From Nitrobacter hamburgensis X14 (GTDB lineage: Bacteria; Pseudomonadota; Alphaproteobacteria; Rhizobiales; Xanthobacteraceae), in the NCBI RefSeq assembly GCF_000013885.1, contig NC_007960.1, positions 1-64,000 of the forward strand: DNA of 64,000 bases, read 5' to 3'. The position numbers and the translations under genes are program-made. How positions within the stretch are numbered: the stretch's first letter is position 1; each line of letters starts with the position of its first letter. The notes under the pieces were generated by a model. The model was not told the DNA's origin, did no database searches, and was given only the letters and a program-made list of their open reading frames with translations. Positions 27,417 through 37,253 of this stretch are shown piece by piece.

Positions 27417-27543
27417 GCAGGGCCAACCGAGGACGATACGTTCGTGCTGGGGTGACGAAATCGAGACCTTCGGGGAAGATCTTGGTCTCGCAAATCGGGA
27501 CGATCACGCCGCTTCCACATCGTTGCATGATCGGCGAAGCCAG

Positions 27544-30093
27544 ATGAAAACGGTCGACAATCCCCTCGCGGAAAAACATACGGACAGCCTCGACAGGTTC
27601 TGGACCCAGACGCCAGAAGTTATCTCGACCACGCTTCATTGCGGGTTGGAAGGCTTGAGTTCGAGCGACGCCGAGCAAAGACTCGCTCAATATGGACCCA
27701 ATAGCGACGCCGAAGCCAAGGCCGACAGTCTGTTGCGCGCAATCTTCCGTCGATTGCTCGAGCCCCTGTCGTTAATCCTGCTCGCTGCGGGCATCATTTC
27801 TGTTGTTACCGGCGATGCGATCGGCGGGTCAATCATTGTTGCGATCCTGGCGCTCTCGATCGGGCTCGACACCGTGCAGGAAGGACATGCGGTCAGGACC
27901 GCGGATATCCTGCGGCGATCGGTGGCGCTCAAGGCTGAAGTCAAACGCGATGGAACCTTCCATCAGATCGAGGTGGAAAGAGTCGTTCCCGGCGATATCC
28001 TGCGCGTGCGGGCCGGGGATATCATTCCGGCTGACGCGCTGATCCTCCAGAGCACGGCCTGCACGACCGGCGAGGCAGCCTTGACTGGAGAACCTTATCC
28101 CATCGAGAAGCGCGCTGGCGTAGTCACGGGAACGAACGCAGGCGAAGCATCGAATACATTGTTCCGCGGTGCTGTGGCGCAGACCGGAGAAGCGATCGCG
28201 CTTGCAGTCAATACGGGACGCGCGACTGTGTTCGGGGCTGCGGCGTCCGCTCTGGCACAGGCTCAGGCACCTTCCCCTTTTCAGCGCGATTTACACCAAT
28301 TTGGCCTCGTGATAGCGCGGTTGACCCTCGCTCTGGTAGTCATCGTTCTCGCGACGCGGGTCCTGTTAGGTCGTCCGGTGCTAGATTCGCTGCTATTCGC
28401 CGTGGCGCTGGCCGTCGGACTGACACCTGAACTGTTGCCGATGATCACCACGGTCACACTGTCACGCGGCGCGATGCGGATGGCCGGCCGCAAGGTCATC
28501 GTCAAGCGGCTCGCCTCGATCCACGATCTAGGTGCCATGACTGTGCTGTGCACCGACAAGACCGGCACCCTGACCTCCGCCGAGATTACTCTCGCCCGCA
28601 GCCTCGATGCTTTTGGAGCCGACGATCCTCGCGCTGCCCGACTCGGTGCCATCGCCGCCGACCTCGGCGGTGATCGCGGTTCACTGGACGCGGCGCTGCT
28701 CCGCGGTTCGTCGGCGGCGGCGGGGGGCTGGACACTCCTCGGCCGGCACGCGTTCGATTTCACTCGCCGGTTGGGATCGGTCCTCGCGGCAGGCCCGGAC
28801 GGCCAGTTGCTGATCGTCAAGGGCGCCCCAGAGGCCGTGCTGGCACTCTGCACCAAACAGCGGCGAGGCAAAGACGTGCTGGCGATGGATGGAAGGGCAC
28901 GGACCGAGGCAATCGACAGGGTACACGCGCTCGCCCAGAATGGACTTCGTGCCGTTGCCGTTGCCTCGCGTCCTTGGTCGGAAAAGGCCCACGAAGTTGA
29001 AGTAGCCGACGAAAACGAACTGGTATTTGAAGGGGTTTGCGCCTTCGCCGATCCGCCCAAACCAACCGCGGCGGCGGCGATCGCACGGCTCGCAAGCGCG
29101 GGCGTCAGGCTCAAAATCTTGTCGGGCGACGATCCGATCGTCGTGAAGCGGCTGGCCGGCCTTGTCGGGCTCAATGCCGAGAAGGTTCTCTCCGGCAACG
29201 ATATCGCCAAATTGAGCGATGAGGCGTTGGCGGTGCAGGTTCAATCCGTCGACGCTTACGGGCGCCTGGCGCCCGACCAGAAGTCTCGGATCGTCAAGGC
29301 GCTTCAGTCAAAAGGCGCGGTCGTCGGGTTCCTTGGTGACGGCATCAACGATGCGCCGGGCCTGAAGGCTGCGGACATAGGGCTGTCGGTTGAAGGCGCG
29401 ACGGGTGTGGCACAGGCTGCGGCAGACATGATCCTGCTCGCGTCGGATTTGGAAGTCGTCGCCGACGGCGTCGAAGAAGGAAGGCGAACCTTCGCCAATA
29501 TCCTCAAATATGTGCGGATGGGAGCGAGCTCCAATTTCGGGAACATGTTGTCGATGGCGGTGGCCTCCATCGCCTTGCCGTTCCTCCCGATGCTACCGAC
29601 GCAAATCCTTCTCAACAACTTGCTCTATGACCTGTCCGAGCTGGGAATTCCGTTCGATGGGGTGCGCCCAGAGGCGACGGCGCGGCCTCAGGTCTGGGAC
29701 ATGAGCGGCCTCATTCGGTTCGCGGCGATCATGGGACCGCTCTCTTCGCTATTCGATTTTCTAACCTTCGGTGCACTGGTGTTTGTGTTCAATGCCTCGC
29801 CGGCTGAATTCCGAACCACGTGGTTTCTCGAATCGATGGCGACGCAGATCCTCGTCATCTTCATTATCCGCACCAACGGCCGGCCATGGCAGGATCTTCC
29901 GCGGCCCGCTCTCGCAGCCTCATCACTAGTAGCGCTGATCGTCGCGATGGTGCTGCCTTTCACACCTGTCGGCGGCTGGTTCGGCTTCGAGGCGCCGCCG
30001 CTGGCGATGCTCGTCGGGACCGGCATCATCGTCATCGTCTATTTGGTGTTCGCCGAACTACTGAAGCCGCTGGTCGTGCGCTCTCGGCATTGA
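27544..30093 (+). CDS. P-type cation ATPase, MgtA-like (P3/P2 type)
   Basis: This encodes 849 aa from ATG 27544; a TTG start seven codons earlier is possible. The core contains the N-terminal cation-ATPase region (GLSSSDAEQRLAQYGPN), TGEAALTGEPYPIEK (about 180), VGLTPELLPMI in the membrane, CTDKTGTLTSAE (about 338), GDGINDAPGLKAADIGLSVE (about 600) and PMLPTQILLNNLLYDLSE in the C-terminal half. The last motif is characteristic of Mg2+ importers of the MgtA group, distinguishing it from the P1B metal exporters here. Import of Mg2+ or export of another divalent cation cannot be told apart from sequence alone. Confidence 0.85.
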   Translation: MKTVDNPLAEKHTDSLDRFWTQTPEVISTTLHCGLEGLSSSDAEQRLAQYGPNSDAEAKADSLLRAIFRRLLEPLSLILLAAGIISVVTGDAIGGSIIVAILALSIGLDTVQEGHAVRTADILRRSVALKAEVKRDGTFHQIEVERVVPGDILRVRAGDIIPADALILQSTACTTGEAALTGEPYPIEKRAGVVTGTNAGEASNTLFRGAVAQTGEAIALAVNTGRATVFGAAASALAQAQAPSPFQRDLHQFGLVIARLTLALVVIVLATRVLLGRPVLDSLLFAVALAVGLTPELLPMITTVTLSRGAMRMAGRKVIVKRLASIHDLGAMTVLCTDKTGTLTSAEITLARSLDAFGADDPRAARLGAIAADLGGDRGSLDAALLRGSSAAAGGWTLLGRHAFDFTRRLGSVLAAGPDGQLLIVKGAPEAVLALCTKQRRGKDVLAMDGRARTEAIDRVHALAQNGLRAVAVASRPWSEKAHEVEVADENELVFEGVCAFADPPKPTAAAAIARLASAGVRLKILSGDDPIVVKRLAGLVGLNAEKVLSGNDIAKLSDEALAVQVQSVDAYGRLAPDQKSRIVKALQSKGAVVGFLGDGINDAPGLKAADIGLSVEGATGVAQAAADMILLASDLEVVADGVEEGRRTFANILKYVRMGASSNFGNMLSMAVASIALPFLPMLPTQILLNNLLYDLSELGIPFDGVRPEATARPQVWDMSGLIRFAAIMGPLSSLFDFLTFGALVFVFNASPAEFRTTWFLESMATQILVIFIIRTNGRPWQDLPRPALAASSLVALIVAMVLPFTPVGGWFGFEAPPLAMLVGTGIIVIVYLVFAELLKPLVVRSRH

Positions 30094-30167
30094 TCAGCGG
30101 CGCCGGCCCAATGGCGACTTGCGCTCCCACCGGGCCGCTGTTGCTCGCCGCCTTGTATTTCCAGGGT

Positions 30168-30199
30168 GACCGACCGCTTATAGCGTAGAGCGGTCGGTC
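30168..30199. terminator. 11-bp perfect inverted repeat after the MgtA-like gene
   Basis: GACCGACCGCT at 30168-30178 pairs perfectly with AGCGGTCGGTC at 30189-30199 around a 10-base loop. It lies 75 bases after the ATPase stop. No T run follows, so it is either an intrinsic terminator of weak type or a binding site for a dimeric regulator. The rest of 30094-30519 holds no gene that I can support. Confidence 0.45.
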
Positions 30200-30519
30200 G
30201 TCACGCTCACAACCTGATGTTGATAGTTTCAAATCCTATCCCCGCTTTGAACCTATCTCGCGCCCGAGCTGAATGTTCTGCGACCGAACTAGATTTCGTA
30301 GCCGGCGGCAGCGAACGTGCTCTCCAGGCGAGATTCCGGGTCGAAACTCCATAAGAAATCAGCGAGCGGCTGATACGAGAAACTGCCGCGATCCCCGCAG
30401 ACCCTGCGCCAGCGCTGGATTATTTTTGGTTAGTTTGGGGCAGAAAACGGAAACGGTCATTCAGTTGACAGTTTCGGGGACGGCATCGCGATAGAATGCA
30501 CGGCAGCGGCCCCCGCACG

Positions 30520-31326
30520 TTACACCGCAGGTGTATCGATTGTGTGCGAAAGAGCCGCGACCACGCGGTCCAGCATTTTGATGGCGTCCGTCGTGCCATC
30601 GGCCTCGCCTTTGTCGAAATCGGCTCCGCCTTGTCCCATTGTATTTGTGACATGGGCGAGGCAGAGAAGCTTTGCGCCCGCCGCCTGGGCGAAAGCGTAG
30701 AGTGCGGCTGCCTCCATTTCGACGGCCAATATTCCTTTCAGCTTTGCCGCTCTGATCGCTTCGGCCGTCTCGCGAAACGGTGCATCGGTTGTCCAAGTCG
30801 ATCCGACCACGACCCGAGGCTCGATTCGCGACGTGGCATCGAATGCCTTCGATACCAGCAGAGGGCAGGCTTCGGCAAATTCGGAAGGCGGAGCATAGTG
30901 GTAGCTCGTCCCTTCATCGCGCAGCGCGCGATCGATGATGATGAAATAGGGTGTCGGCCCGCAGGGGACGATCTGTCCCGCCGAAGTCAGACTGATCAGC
31001 AGGCGACAACCGCTCGCGAACAGTTCTTCCGCCACCAGAACGGCAGACGGTGCGCCGACCACACGTCCAACGATCCCGATTTCACGGCCGGCGAGCATGA
31101 ACGTATCCAGCTCGGTGTGATAACATGGCCAAGAGGCGAAGCGCTTGGCCTGACCCGTCTGCCGAAGTTTGCCGACGAGGTCTCCGTCGGGATCCAGCAG
31201 GCAGACGGGCGGGACCTGAGAAACGGGAAGATTCTTTTGTCGCCGCGATTCGCGTAGCAAAGCCGATGGCAGGAAAACGGAAGGTGAGGAGGTATTCTTA
31301 TTGTCAAGGATCGGGGGCGTCGCCAT
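30520..31326 (-). CDS. Nucleoside phosphorylase-family protein
   Basis: This encodes 268 aa from ATG 31326 (a longer frame upstream overlaps the divergent methyltransferase and is unlikely). It is of the PNP/UDP phosphorylase fold: GREIGIVGRVVGAPSAVLVAEEL near 85-107 (in two parts), ISLTSAGQI, and the ribose/base-binding KGILAVEMEAAALYAFA at about 210. It would split a nucleoside or methylthioadenosine-like substrate with phosphate or water. It is divergent from the methyltransferase, so the two could share a promoter region; a link through S-adenosyl by-products is speculation. Confidence 0.8.
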   Translation of the reverse strand: MATPPILDNKNTSSPSVFLPSALLRESRRQKNLPVSQVPPVCLLDPDGDLVGKLRQTGQAKRFASWPCYHTELDTFMLAGREIGIVGRVVGAPSAVLVAEELFASGCRLLISLTSAGQIVPCGPTPYFIIIDRALRDEGTSYHYAPPSEFAEACPLLVSKAFDATSRIEPRVVVGSTWTTDAPFRETAEAIRAAKLKGILAVEMEAAALYAFAQAAGAKLLCLAHVTNTMGQGGADFDKGEADGTTDAIKMLDRVVAALSHTIDTPAV

Positions 31327-31363
31327 CGGTCGCACCTTGGTCGATTGAGAAGGAACGCAGTTC

Positions 31364-31984
31364 ATGGACGAGATCGATCGGCAAGCCCACTGGGAAAACG
31401 TGTACCGCACCAAGCGAGAGTATGAAGTCAGCTGGTTTCAGGAGAACCCGGCGCCATCCCTGGAGCTTATTGCACGTGCCGGCTTGTCCAACGAAGCGGA
31501 GATCATCGACATCGGTGGCGGCGCCTCACGCCTGGTTGATGGTCTCATCGACCGCCGGTTTCGCCGCATCACTGTGCTCGATCTCTCGGCGGCCGCCCTT
31601 GCCGACGCGAAAACACGTCTTGGCCGCGCCGGCGCCGGGGTAGAATGGGTTGTCGCGGATGTTACGCGATGGCACCCGACGCGTACCTACGATCTCTGGC
31701 ACGACCGGGCTGCGTTCCATTTCCTGACGGACCCGACTGATCGTGAGGCTTACATTGCGTGCCTCAAAAAGGCCGTCGGCCCAAGCGGGCATGTCGTCAT
31801 CGGCACGTTTGCGCCGGACGGTCCGGAGCGGTGCAGCGGACTGCGGATCATACGCTATGACGCCGATGCTCTTGCCGCCGTGGTCGGAGCGGAATTTACA
31901 TTGGTCGATTGTCGGCGGCACGATCATTTGACCCCGGGCGGCAATACGCAGCATTTTCAATTCAGCGTCTTCCAAAGAAATTGA
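31364..31984 (+). CDS. Class I SAM-dependent methyltransferase
   Basis: This 206-aa cytosolic enzyme has the Rossmann motif I IIDIGGGASRLVDGL (about 46-60), an acidic motif II (VLDLSAAAL), EWVVADVTRW and HDRAAFHFLTDP (about 110). It is divergent from the nucleoside phosphorylase (37 bases between starts) and convergent with copA (62 bases between stops). A nearly identical copy with a damaged start is at the left edge of the window, also next to a copA tail. The repeated pairing with copA hints at a role in copper stress, but the substrate is unknown. Confidence 0.85.
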   Translation: MDEIDRQAHWENVYRTKREYEVSWFQENPAPSLELIARAGLSNEAEIIDIGGGASRLVDGLIDRRFRRITVLDLSAAALADAKTRLGRAGAGVEWVVADVTRWHPTRTYDLWHDRAAFHFLTDPTDREAYIACLKKAVGPSGHVVIGTFAPDGPERCSGLRIIRYDADALAAVVGAEFTLVDCRRHDHLTPGGNTQHFQFSVFQRN

Positions 31985-32046
31985 GTCGGTATCGTATACT
32001 TGTCCAGCATCGTCACGTTGCGTTCCGCCTTGCGGTCGACCGACGA

Positions 32047-34503
32047 TCAAAGCTTGACCATCCGCAGACGCAGCGCGTTGCCGACCACACTCACCGACGA
32101 TAGCGCCATGGCCGCTGCGGCGATGATCGGCGACAGCAACAGGCCGAACACTGGATACAGCACGCCGGCCGCGATCGGTATTCCGGCGGCGTTGTAGATG
32201 AAGGCGAAGAACAGGTTCTGACGGATGTTGGCCATCGTTGCTTCCGATAGGAGGCGAGCGCGAACGATCCCCCCGAGATCGCCCTTCAACAGGGTTACCC
32301 CGGCACTCTCCATGGCGACGTCGGTGCCGGTGCCCATCGCGATTCCGACTTCGGCCGCAGCGAGGGCAGGGGCGTCGTTGACGCCGTCCCCCGCCATGGC
32401 GACGATCCGGCCAGCCTTCTGTAGCTTGCTTACGACGGCGCTCTTCTGGTCGGGCAGAACTTCCGCCTCGACCTCCGAGATGCCGAGCCGCTTCGCGACC
32501 GCATTGGCCGTCGTCCTGTTGTCTCCGGTCAGCATGATGACCTTGATGCCGTCCGCGGCCAGCGCCCTCAAGGCATCAGGCGTCGATGGTTTGATGGGAT
32601 CGGCGATCGCGAAGAGTCCCGCCAGCTTTCCGTCGACCGCGATATTGATGACGGTGGCGCCGTCGCCGCGGAGCGCTTCAGCCTGCGCTTCCATCGATTG
32701 GGTTTCGACGCCCAGCGACTGCAGGTAACCGACGTTGCCGAGCAATATGTTCTTGCCGTCGACCTTACCCGTCACGCCCTTGCCCGTGGGTGAATCGAAT
32801 TCCTCCACGTTTGCCAGCGACAGATCGCGCTCTTTGGCGGCGCGAACGATGGCGTCGGCCAGCGGATGCTCGCTGGCGCGCTCGACGCTGGCTGCGAAAC
32901 GCAGCAGGTCGTCCTCCCGGAATCCGGCGGACGCCACGATGGAGACCACCTTGGGTTTGCCTTCGGTCAGGGTGCCCGTCTTGTCGACCACGAGCGTGTC
33001 GATTTTTTCCATGCGTTCGAGCGCTTCGGCGTTCTTGATCAGGACGCCGACCTGTGCACCACGCCCGACACCGACCATGATCGACATCGGGGTCGCCAAG
33101 CCGAGGGCGCAAGGACAGGCGATGATCAGCACGCTGACGGCTGCCACCAGACCGAACGCCAGACGAGGCTCGGGACCGACCAGGGCCCAGACGGCGAACG
33201 CGACAAGCGCGGCACCGATCACCGCGGGGACGAACCAGCCCGCCACCTGATCGGCGAGGCGCTGGATCGGCGCCCGCGACCGCTGCGCCTGCGCCACCAT
33301 CTGCACGATCTGCGACAATACCGTATCGCGGCCGACCTTCTCGGCCTGCATCACGAAGCTTCCGGATTGATTGAGCGTTCCTGCGATTACCTTGGCATCG
33401 ATTTCCTTGGTGACGGGCATGGACTCTCCGGTCACCAGGGATTCATCGACCGATGAACGTCCCTCCAGAATGACACCGTCCACCGGTACCTTTTCGCCGG
33501 GACGGACGCGCAATCTGTCGCCGACGTTCAGGCCGTCGAGCGGGACTTCGTGATCGGTGCCATCCTCGGCAACGAGGCGCGCCGTCTTCGGCGCGAGATC
33601 GAGCAGAGCCTTGATCGCTCCCGACGTTGCCTCGCGGGCACGCAATTCGAGCACCTGGCCCAGCAGCACCAGGACGGTGATCACCGCCGCCGCTTCGAAA
33701 TAGACAGCGACGGCGCCGTCATGGCCGCGAAACGCGGGTGGAAAGACCTGCGGGGCGACCGTGGCGACGAGGCTGTAGACGTAAGCCACGCCGGTTCCCA
33801 TCGCGATGAGGGTGAACATGTTGAGGTTGCGGGTCACCAGCGACTGCCAGCCGCGCACGAAGAACGGCCAACCCGCCCAGATCACGACCGGCGTCGCCGA
33901 AACGAGTTGAATCCAGTTCGACAGGGTTTGGTCGACCCAGCCGTGGCCGCCGACCAGATGCCCGCCCATTTCGAGGACGACCGCGGGCAAGGCGAGCACG
34001 AGGCCGATCCAGAACCGTCGTGTCATGTCCGCCAGTTCGGGATTCGGCGCGGCGTCCAGCGTTGCCACTTCGGGCTCCAGGGCCATGCCGCAGATCGGGC
34101 AGCTGCCGGGCCCGATCTGCCTGATTTCCGGATGCATCGGACAGGTGTAGACGGTGCCTTCCGGAACAGGGTCTTTCGGTGTGGCCTTGGACTTGTCGAG
34201 ATACGTTTCCGGGGCGGCCGCGAACTTCGTGCGACAGCCTGCCGAACAGAAATGGTAGGTGTGACCTTGGTAATCGAACCGGTGCTTGCTCGACGTCGGA
34301 TCGACGGTCATCCCGCAAACTGGGTCCACGACCTTTCCGTCTCCCGAAACGGGATGGTGGCGATGCTCGTGAGCGTCGTGATCATGGCCGCCATGACCGT
34401 CACCGCAACAAGCTGCTTTGGTTTCGTCGGGGCCCGGTGCCGCGCTTGCCTTCGAGGAGCAGCCGCATTCGCCCTTGGAATTAGCCTTTTCAGGACTGGT
34501 CAT
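32047..34503 (-). CDS. copA: Cu(I)-exporting P1B ATPase with YHS domain
   Basis: This 818-aa protein has a Cys/His-rich leader ([11 protein letters not shown] and [19 protein letters not shown]), a YHS domain ([11 protein letters not shown] and [12 protein letters not shown], about 60-105) and a heavy-metal-binding module ([10 protein letters not shown] and [12 protein letters not shown], about 120-145). The ATPase core carries [12 protein letters not shown] (about 360), the copper-channel motif [10 protein letters not shown] (about 470), [11 protein letters not shown] (about 510), SEHPLADAI (about 560) and [20 protein letters not shown] (about 705). The ATG at 34503 has AGGAGAC upstream. It is divergent from csoR across a CsoR-type palindrome, so it is expected to be copper-induced. 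It lacks a classical HMA CxxC domain. Confidence 0.96.
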   Translation of the reverse strand: MTSPEKANSKGECGCSSKASAAPGPDETKAACCGDGHGGHDHDAHEHRHHPVSGDGKVVDPVCGMTVDPTSSKHRFDYQGHTYHFCSAGCRTKFAAAPETYLDKSKATPKDPVPEGTVYTCPMHPEIRQIGPGSCPICGMALEPEVATLDAAPNPELADMTRRFWIGLVLALPAVVLEMGGHLVGGHGWVDQTLSNWIQLVSATPVVIWAGWPFFVRGWQSLVTRNLNMFTLIAMGTGVAYVYSLVATVAPQVFPPAFRGHDGAVAVYFEAAAVITVLVLLGQVLELRAREATSGAIKALLDLAPKTARLVAEDGTDHEVPLDGLNVGDRLRVRPGEKVPVDGVILEGRSSVDESLVTGESMPVTKEIDAKVIAGTLNQSGSFVMQAEKVGRDTVLSQIVQMVAQAQRSRAPIQRLADQVAGWFVPAVIGAALVAFAVWALVGPEPRLAFGLVAAVSVLIIACPCALGLATPMSIMVGVGRGAQVGVLIKNAEALERMEKIDTLVVDKTGTLTEGKPKVVSIVASAGFREDDLLRFAASVERASEHPLADAIVRAAKERDLSLANVEEFDSPTGKGVTGKVDGKNILLGNVGYLQSLGVETQSMEAQAEALRGDGATVINIAVDGKLAGLFAIADPIKPSTPDALRALAADGIKVIMLTGDNRTTANAVAKRLGISEVEAEVLPDQKSAVVSKLQKAGRIVAMAGDGVNDAPALAAAEVGIAMGTGTDVAMESAGVTLLKGDLGGIVRARLLSEATMANIRQNLFFAFIYNAAGIPIAAGVLYPVFGLLLSPIIAAAAMALSSVSVVGNALRLRMVKL

Positions 34504-34530
34504 CTAAGTCTCCTGTGGGGCTTGCCATTC

Positions 34531-34547
34531 ATACCCTGTGGGGGTAT
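34531..34547. promoter_or_regulatory. CsoR-type operator in the copA/csoR divergent region
   Basis: ATACCCTGTGGGGGTAT is a near-palindrome of the form bound by CsoR repressors (ATACCC...GGGTAT). It lies 28 bases upstream of copA and 10 bases upstream of csoR, where a bound repressor would block both. It is the only site of this form that I find in the window. Confidence 0.8.
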
Positions 34548-34556
34548 ATAGGGCGG

Positions 34557-34832
34557 ATGCGCAAAGACATCAAGACATCGTGCCAGAAACGTTTGAGCCG
34601 GATTGAAGGCCAGGTCCGCGGCCTCGCCAAGATGGTGGAGGAGGACCGCTACTGCATCGATATCGTAACGCAAATCTCCGCCGTTCGTGCCGCCCTGCGC
34701 CGCGTCGAGGAAGAGGTGTTGAAGGACCATGTCGCCCATTGCGTCGAGTATGCGATCGCAAGCGGCGATAAGGCGGATCAGCGCCGCAAGATCGCGGAAT
34801 TGATGGCGGTGGTCGGACGGGCGGAACGATGA
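34557..34832 (+). CDS. csoR: CsoR/RcnR-family copper-sensing repressor
   Basis: This encodes 91 aa from ATG 34557; an in-frame start 14 codons upstream would put the operator in the coding region. It is an all-helical tetramer family: RLSRIEGQVRGLAKMVEEDR (about 12-31), then the metal ligands Cys in RYCIDIV (about 33), and His and Cys in DHVAHCVEYA (about 58-62), the C-H-C set of copper-sensing CsoR. Copper binding releases it from the operator. It faces copA. Confidence 0.92.
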   Translation: MRKDIKTSCQKRLSRIEGQVRGLAKMVEEDRYCIDIVTQISAVRAALRRVEEEVLKDHVAHCVEYAIASGDKADQRRKIAELMAVVGRAER

Positions 34833-34918
34833 ACCTCTCGGTTCCTTCTTGGCGGTAGGAGGATTCGCGACTATGATTCCGAATCCGGGTACGGCAAATC
34901 GAAAGCATTGACGCGTTT

Positions 34919-35395
34919 ATGTTGCTCGGACTTACCAGGATGCAACGGCGGAGAGCAGGGTGGTTCATCGCTCTGGCTTATCTGTTTTGCGTGATGGCGC
35001 CGACGCTGTCCTTCGCTTTGCCCGGCAGTCAGGCCGCTCCTTATTGTCTGACCGACGAGGATCATGTGCCGGGCATGATCCATATGCATCATGAAGGCGT
35101 GATGCATGTCCACAAGGGCGGACATGACCAACATCATTCCGGCGTTCAGACCCACGCGGATTCATCCGCCGATCATGATGCGAAGCCGGTCGCGCTGAAG
35201 AGCGACGCCGGTCCGGCTAAGGCGCCGCATTCGGCGGATGGAAAGTGCTGCGGACTGAAGTGCGTCACGGCACTTCCCGCGCCGCTCGTCGCCATGACAC
35301 AACCGTCGGTGCCGAAGGCCGTCCGGGCGTCCGATCAGTATCGGAAACTGACGGACAATGCGCCCCCGCAGCGCTATCGTCCCCCCATTTCCTGA
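34919..35395 (+). CDS. Secreted His/Met-rich putative copper-binding protein
   Basis: This encodes 158 aa with a signal or membrane anchor (about 10-35, WFIALAYLFCVMAPTLSFA). A dense His/Met stretch follows: PGMIHMHHEGVMHVHKGG and HDQHHSGVQTHADSSADHDA, about 52-90, and then a Cys pair with another Cys (DGKCCGLKCV, about 108-117). The layout is that of periplasmic copper buffers. It begins an apparent run with the lipoprotein, TolC-like protein and multicopper oxidase; an inverted repeat follows it at 35420. No named family recognised. Confidence 0.65.
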   Translation: MLLGLTRMQRRRAGWFIALAYLFCVMAPTLSFALPGSQAAPYCLTDEDHVPGMIHMHHEGVMHVHKGGHDQHHSGVQTHADSSADHDAKPVALKSDAGPAKAPHSADGKCCGLKCVTALPAPLVAMTQPSVPKAVRASDQYRKLTDNAPPQRYRPPIS

Positions 35396-35419
35396 CCTGA
35401 CAACAGCATGACGCTGTGC

Positions 35420-35439
35420 CGTGCCCCGTGCGGGGCACG
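35420..35439. other. Hairpin after the His-rich gene
   Basis: CGTGCCCC and GGGGCACG form an 8-bp GC stem with a GTGC loop between 35395 and the next start at 35476. There is no U run. A comparable hairpin occupies the same relative place after the Cys-rich secreted protein at 1540. It could reduce read-through from a strongly expressed binding protein into the efflux genes. Confidence 0.45.
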
Positions 35440-35475
35440 CGCGCCTGTGGTCCATCGTCAGTTCAGGAAACTCTT

Positions 35476-35775
35476 ATGTCAGCGCAGCTTGGGGCGACTG
35501 TCGCCGCCGTTGGTTCGGTGGTGCGCGGAATATCCGGAAGAAGACTTGGGACATTCGCAGGGATGGTCGCCGCGGCCATAACGCTCGGCGGCTGCGCGCT
35601 ACCCCCGGCGCCGCTGATCGGCAGGGACCCCGCAGATCCCGGCGCGAGGACCGCCGGCGTCGGTTACCGGTCGAGCATCGCGCCTTACACCAGCTTCCGT
35701 CCGACGGCGCCTTCGGGTTGGACCGAACAGAACCAGCGCGTCACGCCGTCACCGAAGTCTGGCCACGAGCATTAG
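35476..35775 (+). CDS. Small lipoprotein
   Basis: This encodes 99 aa from ATG 35476. A basic N-terminus (RGISGRRLGTF) is followed by a hydrophobic stretch and the lipobox LGGC at about 36-39, then Pro-rich sequence and a His-containing end (SGHEH). It is predicted to be a lipid-anchored envelope protein. It precedes the TolC-like gene by 9 bases and is probably in the same transcript. I do not recognise a family. Confidence 0.65.
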   Translation: MSAQLGATVAAVGSVVRGISGRRLGTFAGMVAAAITLGGCALPPAPLIGRDPADPGARTAGVGYRSSIAPYTSFRPTAPSGWTEQNQRVTPSPKSGHEH

Positions 35776-35784
35776 GAGCACGTC

Positions 35785-37242
35785 ATGAAAATTATCCGTG
35801 GCTTGCTGTCGCATCAGAACCTCCTCCGAAACAATCGGTCGCCACTGGTGCTGGCCATCTCCCTTGTTCTTTCCGGTTGCGCGACCTTCTCGCCGGATCA
35901 AGGAATGGGCGTCGTCGCCGATATCGCCGACGGCACGATCAAGAAGGACGTGATTGCGATCCGCTCCGTTGACGACGCGCGGCAGGCCGACGACAACGTC
36001 AAGCGTCTGCTGCACCGGACGCTCACCGTAGATACCGCGGTTCAGGTCGCGTTGCTCAACAATCGCGGGCTTCAGGCGTCGTATAACGAGTTGGCCCTGG
36101 CCGAAGCCGATCGTATCCAGGAAAGCCTGCCGCCCAATCCGACCTTCTCGGTCTCGCGCATTTCGGGTAATGGCGCCACCGAGATCGAGCGCCAAGTCGT
36201 GGGAGACATCCTCGCGCTTGCGACGCTGCCGTTCCGATCCGAGATCGCGAAGCAGCGTTTCCGGCAAGCGCAGCTTCGTGCTGTACTGGAAACGCTTCGT
36301 CTTGCCGCCGATGTCAGACGTGCTTACTACCGCGCGGTAGCCGCAAACGAACTCGTCGCCCTTCTCAGCGGCGCCAAGGCCACCGCGGAATCCACCGCGC
36401 AACTGTCGAAGAAACTTGGCGAAACGGGTTCTCTCAACAAGCTCGATCAGGCACGCGAGCAGGTTTTCTACGCGGAAACCACGGCGGATCTTGCGACGCT
36501 GCGTCAGGAAGCAACGAGCTCGCGTGAAGCCTTGGCGCGGCTATTGGGCCTGTGGGACGGCGACCTGAATTTCAAGCTGCCGAGCCACCTGCCGACATTG
36601 CCGCCACGTCCACGGGCGTTGCCGCGCATTGAGGTCGACGCCGTTGAACACCGTATCGATCTGCAGGTCGCCCGCATCGAACTCGATGCGCTCGCGAAAT
36701 CCCTGAACCTCACCGAAGCCAACCGATTCGTCACTATGCTCGATATCGCCGGCATCGATCGTAAGACTCGAGAACCGGAAGGAGCGCCATTCCGGGAACG
36801 GGGATTTGACATCCAGTTCCAGATTCCGATCTTCGACGGCGGCGAGGCGAGAGTCCGGCAGGCCGCGGAGACTTACAACCAGGCCTTCAATCGTCTGACC
36901 GAAAAGGCCGTCAACGTCCGGTCGGAAGCGCGCGACGCTTACCGCACCTATCGCTCCTCCTATGAAATCGCCAGCCAGTATCAGCGCGAGGTCTTGCCGC
37001 TGCGCAAAATCATCACGGAAGAGATGCAGTTGCGCTTCTCGAGCATGCAGGTCGACGTCTTCGCGCTGCTGACGGAAGCGCGTCAACGCATTGCCTCGTT
37101 ACGTGCGGCGATCGAAGCCAAGCGCGCCTTTTGGTTCGCGCAGTCCGACCTGCAAACCGCCGTCAACGGCGGCGGCAGCGGAGAAGGTCAATCGAAATCC
37201 CCGACGACCACCGCCCAGGCGGGCGGCAACGGCGGCCATTGA
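35785..37242 (+). CDS. TolC/CusC-family outer-membrane efflux protein
   Basis: This encodes 485 aa. A lipoprotein signal ends at LVLSGC (about residue 30-35), as in CusC/OprM-type factors. The body shows the two repeats of long helices expected for outer-membrane efflux proteins (TVDTAVQVALLNNRGLQASY at about 85; EARVRQAAETYNQAFNRLTE at about 353). It provides the outer-membrane channel for the CusBA systems; it is the only such gene in the window, so both pumps may depend on it. It lies 11 bases ahead of the multicopper oxidase. Confidence 0.9.
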   Translation: MKIIRGLLSHQNLLRNNRSPLVLAISLVLSGCATFSPDQGMGVVADIADGTIKKDVIAIRSVDDARQADDNVKRLLHRTLTVDTAVQVALLNNRGLQASYNELALAEADRIQESLPPNPTFSVSRISGNGATEIERQVVGDILALATLPFRSEIAKQRFRQAQLRAVLETLRLAADVRRAYYRAVAANELVALLSGAKATAESTAQLSKKLGETGSLNKLDQAREQVFYAETTADLATLRQEATSSREALARLLGLWDGDLNFKLPSHLPTLPPRPRALPRIEVDAVEHRIDLQVARIELDALAKSLNLTEANRFVTMLDIAGIDRKTREPEGAPFRERGFDIQFQIPIFDGGEARVRQAAETYNQAFNRLTEKAVNVRSEARDAYRTYRSSYEIASQYQREVLPLRKIITEEMQLRFSSMQVDVFALLTEARQRIASLRAAIEAKRAFWFAQSDLQTAVNGGGSGEGQSKSPTTTAQAGGNGGH

Positions 37243-37253
37243 AGGAGACCAAC

